Source: Parabacteroides sp. (GTDB lineage Bacteria > Bacteroidota > Bacteroidia > Bacteroidales > Tannerellaceae). Taken from it: a stretch of DNA of 64,000 bases. Position numbers and translations under genes: made by a program. Below the pieces are notes generated by a model, which saw only the letters and a list, made by a program, of their open reading frames with translations, was not told where the DNA came from and did not search any database. Shown one piece after another: positions 26,669-34,119 of the stretch (the first letter of the stretch is position 1; every line of letters begins with the position of its first letter). The stretch covers positions 24,111 through 88,110 of the forward strand of contig JAGBDR010000005.1 of the NCBI GenBank assembly GCA_017937385.1. The letters are read 5' to 3'.

Positions 26669-26701
26669 AAGCCCCGGAGGAAGACGATTCTTTCGGGGCT
26701 T
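26669..26701 (+). terminator. Hairpin downstream of the DUF6383-type gene
   Basis: AAGCCCCG (26669-26676) pairs with CGGGGCTT (26694-26701). The stem is strong but there is no T run directly after it, so termination in the plus direction is uncertain. Confidence 0.4.
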
Positions 26702-26704
26702 CGC

Positions 26705-26750
26705 CTATAAAAAACGGCTCCCGACCCTAAAACAGGGACAGGAGCCGTAT
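26705..26750 (-). terminator. Intrinsic terminator of pnp
   Basis: ACGGCTCC (26714-26721) pairs with GGAGCCGT (26741-26748), with an inner CCCT/AGGG pair. On the minus strand it is followed by TTTTTTATAGG. Confidence 0.85.
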
Positions 26751-26778
26751 ATGTTTTTGCAGGTTCTGCAACTTCACA

Positions 26779-28989
26779 TTAGCGGCGCGGACCACGATCC
26801 TGGCGTGGGCCACGGTCGCCACGTTCCGGTCTCGGACCGCGTTCGGCTCTCGACGGACGTTCTTCGTAACCTTCCGGTTTCGGGAGCAGGACTCTGTGGG
26901 ATAATTTGAACTTGCCGGTCTTGGCATCGATGTCTACCAACTTGACGCTGATAGGATCACCCTCTTTCAAGCCTGCCTGTTCAACTGTATCCAAACGTTT
27001 CCAGTCGATTTCGGAGATGTGGAGCAAGCCGTCTTTGCCCGGCATGAATTCGACAAATGCACCGTAAGGCATGATGGATGAGATTTTACCTTCATAGACT
27101 TCACCGATTTCAGGAACCGCAACGATACTTTTGATGGCGCGGATAGCTGCATCGATTGTTGCTTTGTTGGATCCGGAGATTTCGATTTTGCCCACTCCGT
27201 CTTCTTCTTCGATAGTAATGACGGCTCCTGTTTTTTCCTGAATGCCCTGGATAATCTTACCGCCCGGGCCGATCACTGCACCGATGAATTCTTTACCGAT
27301 CGTCATGGTCTCGATTCTCGGAGCATGCGGCTTCAGATCCTGGCGAGCTTCAGGCTGGGCTTCCGTAATCTTATTCAGGATGTACATACGGCCTTCTCTT
27401 GCCTGTGCCAATGCATTTTCAAGGATTTCGTATGACAAGCCGTCCACCTTGATATCCATCTGGGTGGCCGTGATACCGTCTTTCGTACCAGTTACTTTGA
27501 AGTCCATATCGCCTAAGTGGTCTTCATCGCCTAAGATGTCGGACAGGATCGCGTAGTTCTGGCCTTTGTTTTCAGAGATCAGCCCCATTGCGATACCGGA
27601 AACCGGCTTCTTCATCGGGACACCCGCATCTCTCAATGCCAGCGTACCGGCACATACGGTTGCCATGGAAGAAGAACCGTTGGATTCCAGGATGTCGGAG
27701 ATTACACGTACTACGTACGGATAGTCTGTCGGGATCATTCGCTTCAAGGCACGCCAAGCCAAATGGCCGTGGCCGATCTCGCGGCGGCCTACACCCCGGG
27801 ATGCTTTGGCCTCGCCCGTGGAGAACGGAGGAAAGTTATAGTGCAACAGGAAACGTTCTTTTCCATGAACCAACACATCGTCGACAATCTTTTCATCGGC
27901 TTTTGTGCCTAAAGTGACTGTTGAAAGCGATTGTGTTTCGCCACGTGTGAAGATCGAAGAACCGTGAGGACCGGGCAGGCAGTCTGTTTCGATCCAGATC
28001 GGACGGATTTCAGTTGTCTTACGGCCATCCAGACGTTTCCCTTCGTCCAGGATCGCACGGCGCATGGCTTCTTTTTCTACATCGTGATAATAGCGGCCGA
28101 TCATTTCAACCTTTTCGTCGGTCAGCTCTTCTTCGGAGAACTGAGCCTTATATTCTTCGACAACGGCTTCGAACGCTTCGGCACGCTGGTGCTTGTCAGT
28201 ACCGGATGTGGCAACGGCGTATGCCTTTGCATAACATTTTTCGTGTACATCCTTACGCAGTTCGTCATCATTGACTTCGTGGCAGTATTCGCGTTTAACC
28301 AGTTTGCCGCAGGCTTCGGAAAGTTCCAGCTGTGCCTGGCACTGTACTTTGATCGCTTCGTGTGCGACCTTGATCGCTTCCAGCATTTCCGATTCCTGCA
28401 CCTCGTCCATTTCGCCTTCTACCATCATGATGTTGTCAAGCGTAGCACCCACCATAATATCGATATCTGCTTTTTCCAATTCAGAGAACGTGGGGTTGAC
28501 GACATATTTGCCATCGATACGGGCGACGCGACATTCGGAGATCGGTCCGTTGAAAGGAATATCCGATACGGCTAATGCGGCAGAAGCGGCTAATCCGGCC
28601 AGTGCATCCGGCATGTCTTCACCGTCTGCAGAGAATAATATAACGTTTACATATACTTCAGCATGGTAATTGTCAGGGAAAAGAGGACGAAGAGCACGGT
28701 CGACCAAACGAGCAGTCAAGATTTCGTAGTCGGAGGCTTTACCCTCTCTTTTTGTAAAACCACCCGGAAAACGGCCAAATGCCGAGAATTTTTCTTTGTA
28801 CTCTACTTGTAAAGGCATGAAGTCAACACCCGGGTTTGCATCTTTGGCGGCACAAACAGTAGCCAGCAACACAGTGTTGCCCATACGTACGGTAACTGCA
28901 CCGTCCGCCTGTTTGGCCAATTTCCCGGTTTCGATGGTGATGGTTCTTCCATCAGCCAGTTCGATCGTCTTGTTAATTGGATTAAGCAT
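26779..28989 (-). CDS. pnp: Polynucleotide phosphorylase
   Basis: 736 residues. Phosphorolytic 3'-5' exoribonuclease of the RNA degradation machinery, a cytoplasmic trimer. Two RNase PH domains: the first opens at [20 protein letters not shown] with [19 protein letters not shown], the second carries [20 protein letters not shown] and [19 protein letters not shown] domain follows ([18 protein letters not shown]), then an S1 domain ([28 protein letters not shown]), and an Arg/Gly/Pro-rich tail of about 20 residues ([17 protein letters not shown]) of a kind often seen in Bacteroidota PNPase. Single gene with its own terminator. No anomalies. Confidence 0.98.
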   Translation of the reverse strand: MLNPINKTIELADGRTITIETGKLAKQADGAVTVRMGNTVLLATVCAAKDANPGVDFMPLQVEYKEKFSAFGRFPGGFTKREGKASDYEILTARLVDRALRPLFPDNYHAEVYVNVILFSADGEDMPDALAGLAASAALAVSDIPFNGPISECRVARIDGKYVVNPTFSELEKADIDIMVGATLDNIMMVEGEMDEVQESEMLEAIKVAHEAIKVQCQAQLELSEACGKLVKREYCHEVNDDELRKDVHEKCYAKAYAVATSGTDKHQRAEAFEAVVEEYKAQFSEEELTDEKVEMIGRYYHDVEKEAMRRAILDEGKRLDGRKTTEIRPIWIETDCLPGPHGSSIFTRGETQSLSTVTLGTKADEKIVDDVLVHGKERFLLHYNFPPFSTGEAKASRGVGRREIGHGHLAWRALKRMIPTDYPYVVRVISDILESNGSSSMATVCAGTLALRDAGVPMKKPVSGIAMGLISENKGQNYAILSDILGDEDHLGDMDFKVTGTKDGITATQMDIKVDGLSYEILENALAQAREGRMYILNKITEAQPEARQDLKPHAPRIETMTIGKEFIGAVIGPGGKIIQGIQEKTGAVITIEEEDGVGKIEISGSNKATIDAAIRAIKSIVAVPEIGEVYEGKISSIMPYGAFVEFMPGKDGLLHISEIDWKRLDTVEQAGLKEGDPISVKLVDIDAKTGKFKLSHRVLLPKPEGYEERPSRAERGPRPERGDRGPRQDRGPRR

Positions 28990-29150
28990 AATCTTTCTCT
29001 TATTTTTCTATCTGTAAAAATTGGTGCAAATGTAATGAAAGTTTATCTGTAAACGTGTGAAAATGAAAATAAAAAACAGGAGAAATACTCTTTTTAATAA
29101 AAAAAGCAGGAAGATTTGGCGAATAATAGTGTCACAATTGTAAATTAATG

Positions 29151-29158
29151 TATATTTG
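29151..29158 (+). promoter_or_regulatory. -7 element of the thioredoxin-fold lipoprotein gene
   Basis: TATATTTG, 30 bp before the ATG. The -33 half is not convincing. Confidence 0.45.
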
Positions 29159-29187
29159 CAGCAAATTAAAACGAATGAAGTAAAGAT

Positions 29188-30348
29188 ATGATGAAACAAA
29201 TATCCACACGGTTGTTGACTGCCTTAGGATTATGCATGTTCTTATTCTCGGCTTGTAACAAATCTTCGGATTTCACGGTAAAAGGAGTCGTGGCAGGGGC
29301 TGACGGTCAACTTATGTATTTAGAGAATGTCGGAATCTCGAATGTGGTGACACTTGATTCGATCAAGTTGGCTCCTGGCGGGAAGTTCAAATTTACGGAA
29401 AAGCGTCCTGAGTATCCGGACTTTTATCGTTTGCGGCTGAATAACCAGTTGATTAATTTCGCTGTCGATTCGACCGAAACGATTTCTTTTGTTGCCGATG
29501 CCGGCACTTTCGCGACCTCCTATTCCGTAGAGGGCTCTGAAAACTCAAAGGCGATAAAGGCAATCACGCTGGCGCAGTTGGATGCGAACCAGGCGATCAG
29601 CCGTTTGCGGAAGGAATATGAAGACAAGATGGTTTCAGATACGACTTATCGTGCGAAAGTATTGGCTGCCGCCGACGCTTACAAGGAGGTCGCCCGGAAA
29701 TACATTTATTCGGCACCGATGTCAACAGCTGCCTATTTTGCTTTGTTCCAACAGATCGACGGTCTGTTGTTCTTCGATTTGTATGACCGGAATGACGTCA
29801 AGGCATACGGGGCGGTTGCAACCAGTTATGATCATGCTTATCCGGAAAGCCCGCGTTCGAAACATTTGTATAATTTGACGTTGCAATCCATGAAGGTCTT
29901 GCGTGCTCAGCGTCCAGTCGATTACAGCAATGTGGAGACAAAGGAGATCTCATTCCTTGACATCGAATTGCCGGATGTCCGGGGCGAAGTGGTGAAACTG
30001 TCTGATGTGGCTCCCGGCAAGGTCGTTTTGATTAACTTCACAGCCTACCAGACCGAATGGTCGCCGGCTTTGAATATGACGCTGGGAAATCTGTATACAA
30101 AATATCATGAACAGGGACTTGAAATTTATCAGGTATCTTTGGATAGCGATTTCCATTTCTGGAGAAACGGAGCGTCTAATTTGCCGTGGATTACAGTGCG
30201 TGACCCACAGTCCGTTTATTCGCAGATTGCAGGTTTGTATAACGTAAAACAACTGCCCGCTCTTTTCATCCTTGACCGCAAAGGAAATTTGGTCAAACGA
30301 ATGGAAGATGTGAAGAAACTGGAAGCGGATGTGAAGGCGGTGCTTTGA
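29188..30348 (+). CDS. DUF4369/TlpA-type lipoprotein lacking the CXXC motif
   Basis: 386 residues (ATG at 29188 or 29191). Lipoprotein signal QISTRLLTALGLCMFLFSAC. Residues about 28-130 form the DUF4369 beta domain (FTVKGVVAGADGQLMYLENV), then a helical linker, then a thioredoxin-like domain from about 255 (FLDIELPDVRGEVVKLSDVA, GKVVLINFTAYQTEW). Normal TlpA/ResA proteins carry WCxPC after the LINFWA strand; here the segment is TAYQTEWSPALN with no cysteine at all. Later features, including QLPALFILDRKG with its cis-proline, are kept. So the fold is intact but disulphide chemistry is not possible. It may be a binding or scaffold paralogue. Confidence 0.85.
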   Translation: MMKQISTRLLTALGLCMFLFSACNKSSDFTVKGVVAGADGQLMYLENVGISNVVTLDSIKLAPGGKFKFTEKRPEYPDFYRLRLNNQLINFAVDSTETISFVADAGTFATSYSVEGSENSKAIKAITLAQLDANQAISRLRKEYEDKMVSDTTYRAKVLAAADAYKEVARKYIYSAPMSTAAYFALFQQIDGLLFFDLYDRNDVKAYGAVATSYDHAYPESPRSKHLYNLTLQSMKVLRAQRPVDYSNVETKEISFLDIELPDVRGEVVKLSDVAPGKVVLINFTAYQTEWSPALNMTLGNLYTKYHEQGLEIYQVSLDSDFHFWRNGASNLPWITVRDPQSVYSQIAGLYNVKQLPALFILDRKGNLVKRMEDVKKLEADVKAVL

Positions 30349-30409
30349 TTTATGATTTGAGATTTATGATTTTATCGACGCATAAATCATAAATCTCAAA
30401 TCATAAATC
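30347..30409. repeat. Near-perfect 28-bp-arm palindrome at the gene end
   Basis: The left arm 30347-30375 and right arm 30382-30409 are complementary over 28 bases with one bulged T and a CGACGC loop. Each arm contains TTTATGATT twice around TGAGA. The palindrome begins inside the stop codon of the upstream gene. It can fold as a hairpin in RNA from either strand. No T run follows. Confidence 0.8.
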
Positions 30410-30440
30410 TTCTAACATGTTGTAAAACACCTCAAAAGGA

Positions 30441-30472
30441 TTTGCGTTCTTGAAAAAGAACGTTTATCTTTG
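30441..30472 (+). promoter_or_regulatory. Promoter of greA
   Basis: TTTG (30441-30444), 20 bp, then TATCTTTG (30465-30472) followed by CA. Ideal spacing. Confidence 0.75.
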
Positions 30473-30500
30473 CAAAGACTAAAATATAATGAGAAAGGAG

Positions 30501-30534
30501 TTCCGGCCAAGCAGTTGGTCGGGATTCTTTTTTT
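30501..30534 (+). terminator. Terminator-like hairpin in the greA leader
   Basis: TTCCGGCCAA (30501-30510) pairs with TTGGTCGGGA (30515-30524) with two G-U pairs and a GCAG loop, then TTCTTTTTTT. It lies about 25 bases after the predicted transcript start and 50 bp before greA, so most transcripts could stop here unless antiterminated. Confidence 0.65.
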
Positions 30535-30584
30535 ATTGTGCGGTAATCAATAATAACAATTTAAATAAATAGGAGGATTTTAGT

Positions 30585-31055
30585 ATGGCAGTGAGTTATA
30601 TGACAAAAGACGGGTATGATAAGATTTTGGCTGAAATCAATTACCTGGAAACCGTGAAGCGTCCGGAAATATCGGCCCAGATCGCAGAGGCACGCGACAA
30701 AGGCGATTTGTCTGAAAACGCTGAATATGACGCGGCAAAGGAAGCACAAGGAATCATGGAAGCAAAACTTGCCCAGTTGAAAGGGCTGATCTCCAATGCC
30801 CGCCTGATCGACGAAACGCGTGTGCAAACAGACGAAGTTCAGATTTTGAACAAAGTGAAGATCAAGAACACCAAGAACAATGCAGTCATGACATACACGC
30901 TGGTTTCCGATTCGGAAGCCAATTTGAAAGAGGGCAAGATCGCGGTCAGCACTCCGATTGCGCAGGGACTGATGGGAAAGAAAGTCGGCGACATTGTGGA
31001 AATCAAAGTGCCGTCCGGTATAATGAGCTTTGAAATTATGGATATATCAATTTAA
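30585..31055 (+). CDS. greA: Transcription elongation factor GreA
   Basis: 156 residues, the usual size. Rescues backtracked RNA polymerase by stimulating transcript cleavage through its secondary channel. N-terminal antiparallel coiled coil (YMTKDGYDKILAEINYLETV) carries the acidic tip DKGDLSENAEYDAAKE, where the catalytic Asp and Glu lie. The C-terminal FKBP-like domain has KNAVMTYTLVSDSEA-type strands and VGDIVEIKVPSG. It is followed 12 bp later by a HIT-family gene, so the two are likely co-transcribed, as in many Bacteroidales. A terminator-like hairpin in the leader may control expression. Confidence 0.96.
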   Translation: MAVSYMTKDGYDKILAEINYLETVKRPEISAQIAEARDKGDLSENAEYDAAKEAQGIMEAKLAQLKGLISNARLIDETRVQTDEVQILNKVKIKNTKNNAVMTYTLVSDSEANLKEGKIAVSTPIAQGLMGKKVGDIVEIKVPSGIMSFEIMDISI

Positions 31056-31067
31056 GCATATAGCATT

Positions 31068-31463
31068 ATGGCATCTATATTCAGTAGGATTGTGGCAGGT
31101 GAGATTCCTTGCCACAAAGTAGCGGAGGACGAAGAGTTCTTCGCTTTTCTGGACATCAATCCGGTCGCAACCGGCCATACATTGGTAATTCCGAAAAAGG
31201 AGATCGACTATATTTTCGACATAGAAGATCCGGCACTCGGACGTATGATGGCCTTTGCCAAACGGGTGGCGCGGGCACAGGAAGCGGTGATTCCTTGCAA
31301 GCGGGTCGGTTTGGCTGTAATGGGACTGGAAGTTCCTCATGCACATATTCATTTGATTCCGATCCAGAAAGAGTCCGATATGTATTTTGGCGGAAAGAAA
31401 ATGGAGGTTACTCAGGACGTGCTCGCAGACACGGCTGCACGTATAAGAAACGCCTTTAAATAA
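31068..31463 (+). CDS. HIT-family nucleotide hydrolase
   Basis: 131 residues. The histidine triad is plain: VPHAHIHLIPI at about residues 89-99. The N-terminal half has IFSRIVAGEIPCHKVAEDEE and NPVATGHTLVIPKKEIDYIF, as in HinT-like purine nucleoside phosphoramidases. Cytoplasmic; natural substrate uncertain. Second gene of the greA operon. Confidence 0.95.
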   Translation: MASIFSRIVAGEIPCHKVAEDEEFFAFLDINPVATGHTLVIPKKEIDYIFDIEDPALGRMMAFAKRVARAQEAVIPCKRVGLAVMGLEVPHAHIHLIPIQKESDMYFGGKKMEVTQDVLADTAARIRNAFK

Positions 31464-31506
31464 AAGGGATAAAGTTTTTTTTGATATAAAAAATGTGTAT
31501 ATTTGT

Positions 31507-31561
31507 AACCGCTTCTTCCTCCCCGATATGGTAATAGGGTGAGAGAGGAGGCGGTTTTTTT
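31507..31561 (+). terminator. Terminator of the greA operon
   Basis: AACCGC..TC..TC (31507 on) pairs with GAGGAGGCGGTT (ending 31556), with G-U pairs in the stem, then T7. A TATATTTG element overlaps its 5' side (31498-31505), so a very short independent transcript is also possible. Confidence 0.75.
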
Positions 31562-31610
31562 AATAAAGATTCATTAGTGGTTTTTACTCATAAATTTGTT
31601 AGCCTTAGGA

Positions 31611-31645
31611 AAAAGGCCCTCCTTGTGAAAGGACGGCCTTTTTTT
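31611..31645. terminator. Bidirectional terminator between convergent operons
   Basis: AAAAGGCC..CCTT (31611-31624) pairs with AAGG..GGCCTTTT. T runs stand on both strands, suiting the HIT operon from the left. For the GIN operon from the right it lies just beyond array B. Confidence 0.75.
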
Positions 31646-31662
31646 AAACACACAATTAGGGC

Positions 31663-31746
31663 GTTCCCTGCCCAGGGAATTCCGGTTTCTTGCCCATGAA
31701 ACTTCCGTTCCCTGCCCAGGGAATTTCCGTTTCCTGTTTGAGGGCG
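31663..31746. repeat. Four 22-23-bp units (array B)
   Basis: Units start at 31663, 31685, 31708 and 31730. Units 1 and 3 carry TTCCCTGCCCAGGGAAT and unit 2 TTTCTTGCCCATGAAAC, each a short palindrome, followed by the joint TCCG or TTCCG. The fourth is partial. It ends 7 bp before the stop of the GIN-domain gene. Confidence 0.75.
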
Positions 31747-31752
31747 TATTTT

Positions 31753-32484
31753 TTAATCGACTTTGGTGATGGAGCCACTCCCGGCAATATCCTTTCTCTT
31801 TATGTCCGGGTTTCCTTTGTATCGGATCGTTCCGCTTCCGGCTATTTGGACGGATATGGTTTTGTTGGCGGTGACCTCGATGTGCGTGCTGCCGGCTGCC
31901 TGGCAGTCCAGTTCGTCGGTTTCCAGATCGAAAGCCTTGACCTTGCTGCTGCCGGCGCTTTCGATCTCCATCTTTTCTGTTTTCCCGCTTAGGCAGAGGG
32001 TGCAGCTACCGGCAATTTCGCAATCCAAGTGGGCGATGGCAATGGCTTCGGCTTCTATGGTTCCTCCTCCGGCTGTTTTAATCTCCAGTTTGTCTCCGGT
32101 GAGTCCTGTGCCTAAGTTGCAATTGCCGCTGCCTGCCATTCTCAACGCTTTCAAAGCGGTCGAGTTGGTTTCCACGATAAAGCGGGTAGGCCTGATTCCG
32201 GTGTGCCTGTCTTGAGGGCGGATAACCAGTTCATTGCTGTTGGATTTGATTTCCAGCAGGTCCAGGATGTTCTGGTCTGTTTCGATTTTCAGATAGGGTG
32301 CACCGTCCGATTGCGTATATCGGAGATCGATGTTCTCGCCTTTGATTCGTATCTTGGAGTAATCTTCTGTCGGAATTTCCTTACTTACGATATTCCCGTC
32401 ACCGGAGACTTTGTTTATATGGCAGGAGCACAGAAGTCCTACCATGAGTGTGAATACCAGTGTGAATGAATGTAATGTTTTCAT
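31753..32484 (-). CDS. GIN-domain (DUF2807) lipoprotein
   Basis: 243 residues. Lipoprotein signal (SFTLVFTLMVGLLCSC). The rest is a repetitive right-handed beta structure of the head-GIN family: GDGNIVSKEIPTEDYSKIRI, ALRMAGSGNCNLGTGLTG, then recurrent AGSxx turns (AGSCTLCLSG, AGSSKVKAFD, AAGSTHIEVT, IAGSGTIRYKG, IAGSGSI). Role in the envelope is unknown; similar genes sit beside PspC/PadR genes throughout Bacteroidota. Third gene of that operon, 18 bp after the PspC gene. Confidence 0.9.
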   Translation of the reverse strand: MKTLHSFTLVFTLMVGLLCSCHINKVSGDGNIVSKEIPTEDYSKIRIKGENIDLRYTQSDGAPYLKIETDQNILDLLEIKSNSNELVIRPQDRHTGIRPTRFIVETNSTALKALRMAGSGNCNLGTGLTGDKLEIKTAGGGTIEAEAIAIAHLDCEIAGSCTLCLSGKTEKMEIESAGSSKVKAFDLETDELDCQAAGSTHIEVTANKTISVQIAGSGTIRYKGNPDIKRKDIAGSGSITKVD

Positions 32485-32502
32485 GATGATGTTATATATC
32501 GA

Positions 32503-33594
32503 TTATATATTGAAGAAATTGTACCAAGGAAATGCGTCCCATCCGTTGAGTCCGGTCTGATAGACATAGACGACACTCAATGCCACGGATATGAGCCACA
32601 GGATCAGCAGTGTCCATTTCACCGTGTTGGGCAATGCCTTGGCTTTGAACACTTGCATGCAGATGGCATATACCAGGGCGAAGATCGGGATACCGATCAG
32701 CAGGATGAAACCGATGCATCCCGTGATTGCCAATGGAATCGGTGCTCCGGCTATCAGGTCGGCCCCGATAGGTGTCAACTGATACAGGATGCTTGTGCCT
32801 CCGATGATAAGGGCAAAGGTGACGACCACCAATACAAAGGCAATGAGCAATAATGGAGGCAGCAGAATGATTCCGATCAGTATGGTCAGGAATTTGAGGA
32901 TGAAGCCGACCACGCCGACAAACAGATCTGCCAGTTTTTGCAGGAAGTTTCTGGGTTTGCCGGAGCTCATATAGTCATTTACATTGTTGCTGACCTTCTC
33001 GAAACTGTCTGTAACCGTTTTACCTATGTTTTCGAGGGTGACGCTTTGTCCGCGCATCATCAGCTTGTCGGCGGCGGTCCGTGCCAGTGGCATGACCAAC
33101 CATAATATAAGGTATAGGAAGACGATCGGCGCGTATGGCACGAAGAGCAGGAGGATCATGGCAAGGCGCACGGCTGTGACATCCCATTCCATATAGGCGG
33201 CAATGCCGCCGGCTACGCCTCCCAATACCCGGTTGTCCGGATCGCGCATCAGTTTTTTCGGACCTTTGGGAGTTTCTTCGCTTTGGGAGGTGTGTGTCTG
33301 GGATTCTTCCTTATATTCTTTTTCTTCTTCCCCATCGAACAATTCCTCCGGTTTGCCCATGCGTTTGATCACGTCTTCTACATGTTCGATCGTGATGACT
33401 TCGTAGCCTAATCGTATCCGTTCGTTGAACAGTTCGGAAATGCGCATTTCGAAATCGTTCATGATTTCTTCCGAGCCTTCTTCCTTGCGGAAATGGATGC
33501 GCAAGTTTGCCAGATATTTGTCAAGCAATTGATAAGCATCTTCGTCTATGTGGAACACCGTTCCTCCTAAATTGACCGTCAGTGTCTTTTTCAT
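32503..33594 (-). CDS. PspC-domain membrane protein
   Basis: 363 residues. The first 110 residues are a soluble domain (MKKTLTVNLGGTVFHIDEDA, EDVIKRMGKPEELFDGE) typical of Bacteroidota PspC proteins. The PspC motif follows: LMRDPDNRVLGGVAGGIAAY, MEWDVTAVRLAMILLLF, then further membrane spans (IVFLYLILWLVMPLA, FILKFLTILIGIILLPPLLL and three more). Probably acts in envelope stress sensing or as a PadR-controlled membrane regulator. Middle gene of a PadR-PspC-GIN operon; 12 bp separate it from padR. Confidence 0.92.
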   Translation of the reverse strand: MKKTLTVNLGGTVFHIDEDAYQLLDKYLANLRIHFRKEEGSEEIMNDFEMRISELFNERIRLGYEVITIEHVEDVIKRMGKPEELFDGEEEKEYKEESQTHTSQSEETPKGPKKLMRDPDNRVLGGVAGGIAAYMEWDVTAVRLAMILLLFVPYAPIVFLYLILWLVMPLARTAADKLMMRGQSVTLENIGKTVTDSFEKVSNNVNDYMSSGKPRNFLQKLADLFVGVVGFILKFLTILIGIILLPPLLLIAFVLVVVTFALIIGGTSILYQLTPIGADLIAGAPIPLAITGCIGFILLIGIPIFALVYAICMQVFKAKALPNTVKWTLLILWLISVALSVVYVYQTGLNGWDAFPWYNFFNI

Positions 33595-33606
33595 CCTTTT
33601 TTGATT

Positions 33607-33939
33607 TTAATTGTTTCTAATGTGGTTTATTGTATTGTTCAGTTCCTGCCAGGAGGTTTCCAACTCGCCCAGAAATTCTTCTCCTTTCTCTGTGAGTTGG
33701 TAATACTTGCGAGGCGGTCCTTGGGTAGATTCTATCCACTGGTAACTTAATAATTCGCTGTTTTTCAGTCTTGTCAACAGAGGATATAGAGTACCTTCTA
33801 CTACAATCAGCTTGGCTTCCTGTAACTTCTGGATAATGTCAGAGGTATACGCCGGCTCTTTTTTGAGGAGCAATAGAATACAATATTCCAATGTTCCCTT
33901 TCTCATTTGTGATTTTACGTTCTCTGCATTCATTGTCAT
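33607..33939 (-). CDS. PadR-family transcriptional regulator
   Basis: 110 residues (start 33939 or 33933). Winged helix with QMRKGTLEYCILLLLKKEPA, YTSDIIQKLQEAKLIVVEGT, LYPLLTRLKNSELLSYQW and GPPRKYYQLTEKGEEFL, the canonical PadR sequence. The C-terminal dimerisation helix is short, as in the two-subfamily PadR-s2 proteins. First gene of its operon. A 9-bp inverted repeat covers its promoter, so autorepression is very likely. Confidence 0.95.
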   Translation of the reverse strand: MTMNAENVKSQMRKGTLEYCILLLLKKEPAYTSDIIQKLQEAKLIVVEGTLYPLLTRLKNSELLSYQWIESTQGPPRKYYQLTEKGEEFLGELETSWQELNNTINHIRNN

Positions 33940-33953
33940 TCTGTTTTACACTG

Positions 33954-33989
33954 CAAATTTATGTATTGCCATTGTACTATGCAATACAT
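33954..33989 (-). promoter_or_regulatory. padR promoter overlaid by a 9-bp inverted repeat (candidate operator)
   Basis: On the minus strand TTG, 20 bp, then TAAATTTG (33961-33954). ATGTATTGC (33961-33969) and GCAATACAT (33981-33989) form a perfect inverted repeat with 11 bp between. One arm contains the -33 TTG, the other touches the -7 element. Confidence 0.75.
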
Positions 33990-34119
33990 ACTACTGTATT
34001 TATTCTAATTTAACATTGATATTGCACAATCCCGGTGCTTTTGTGTAAAAAAGAGGCTAATCTCATGAGAAATAGAATTGAAAACCGTATTTTTGTGAAT
34101 CAATTCAAAATAAGGAATT

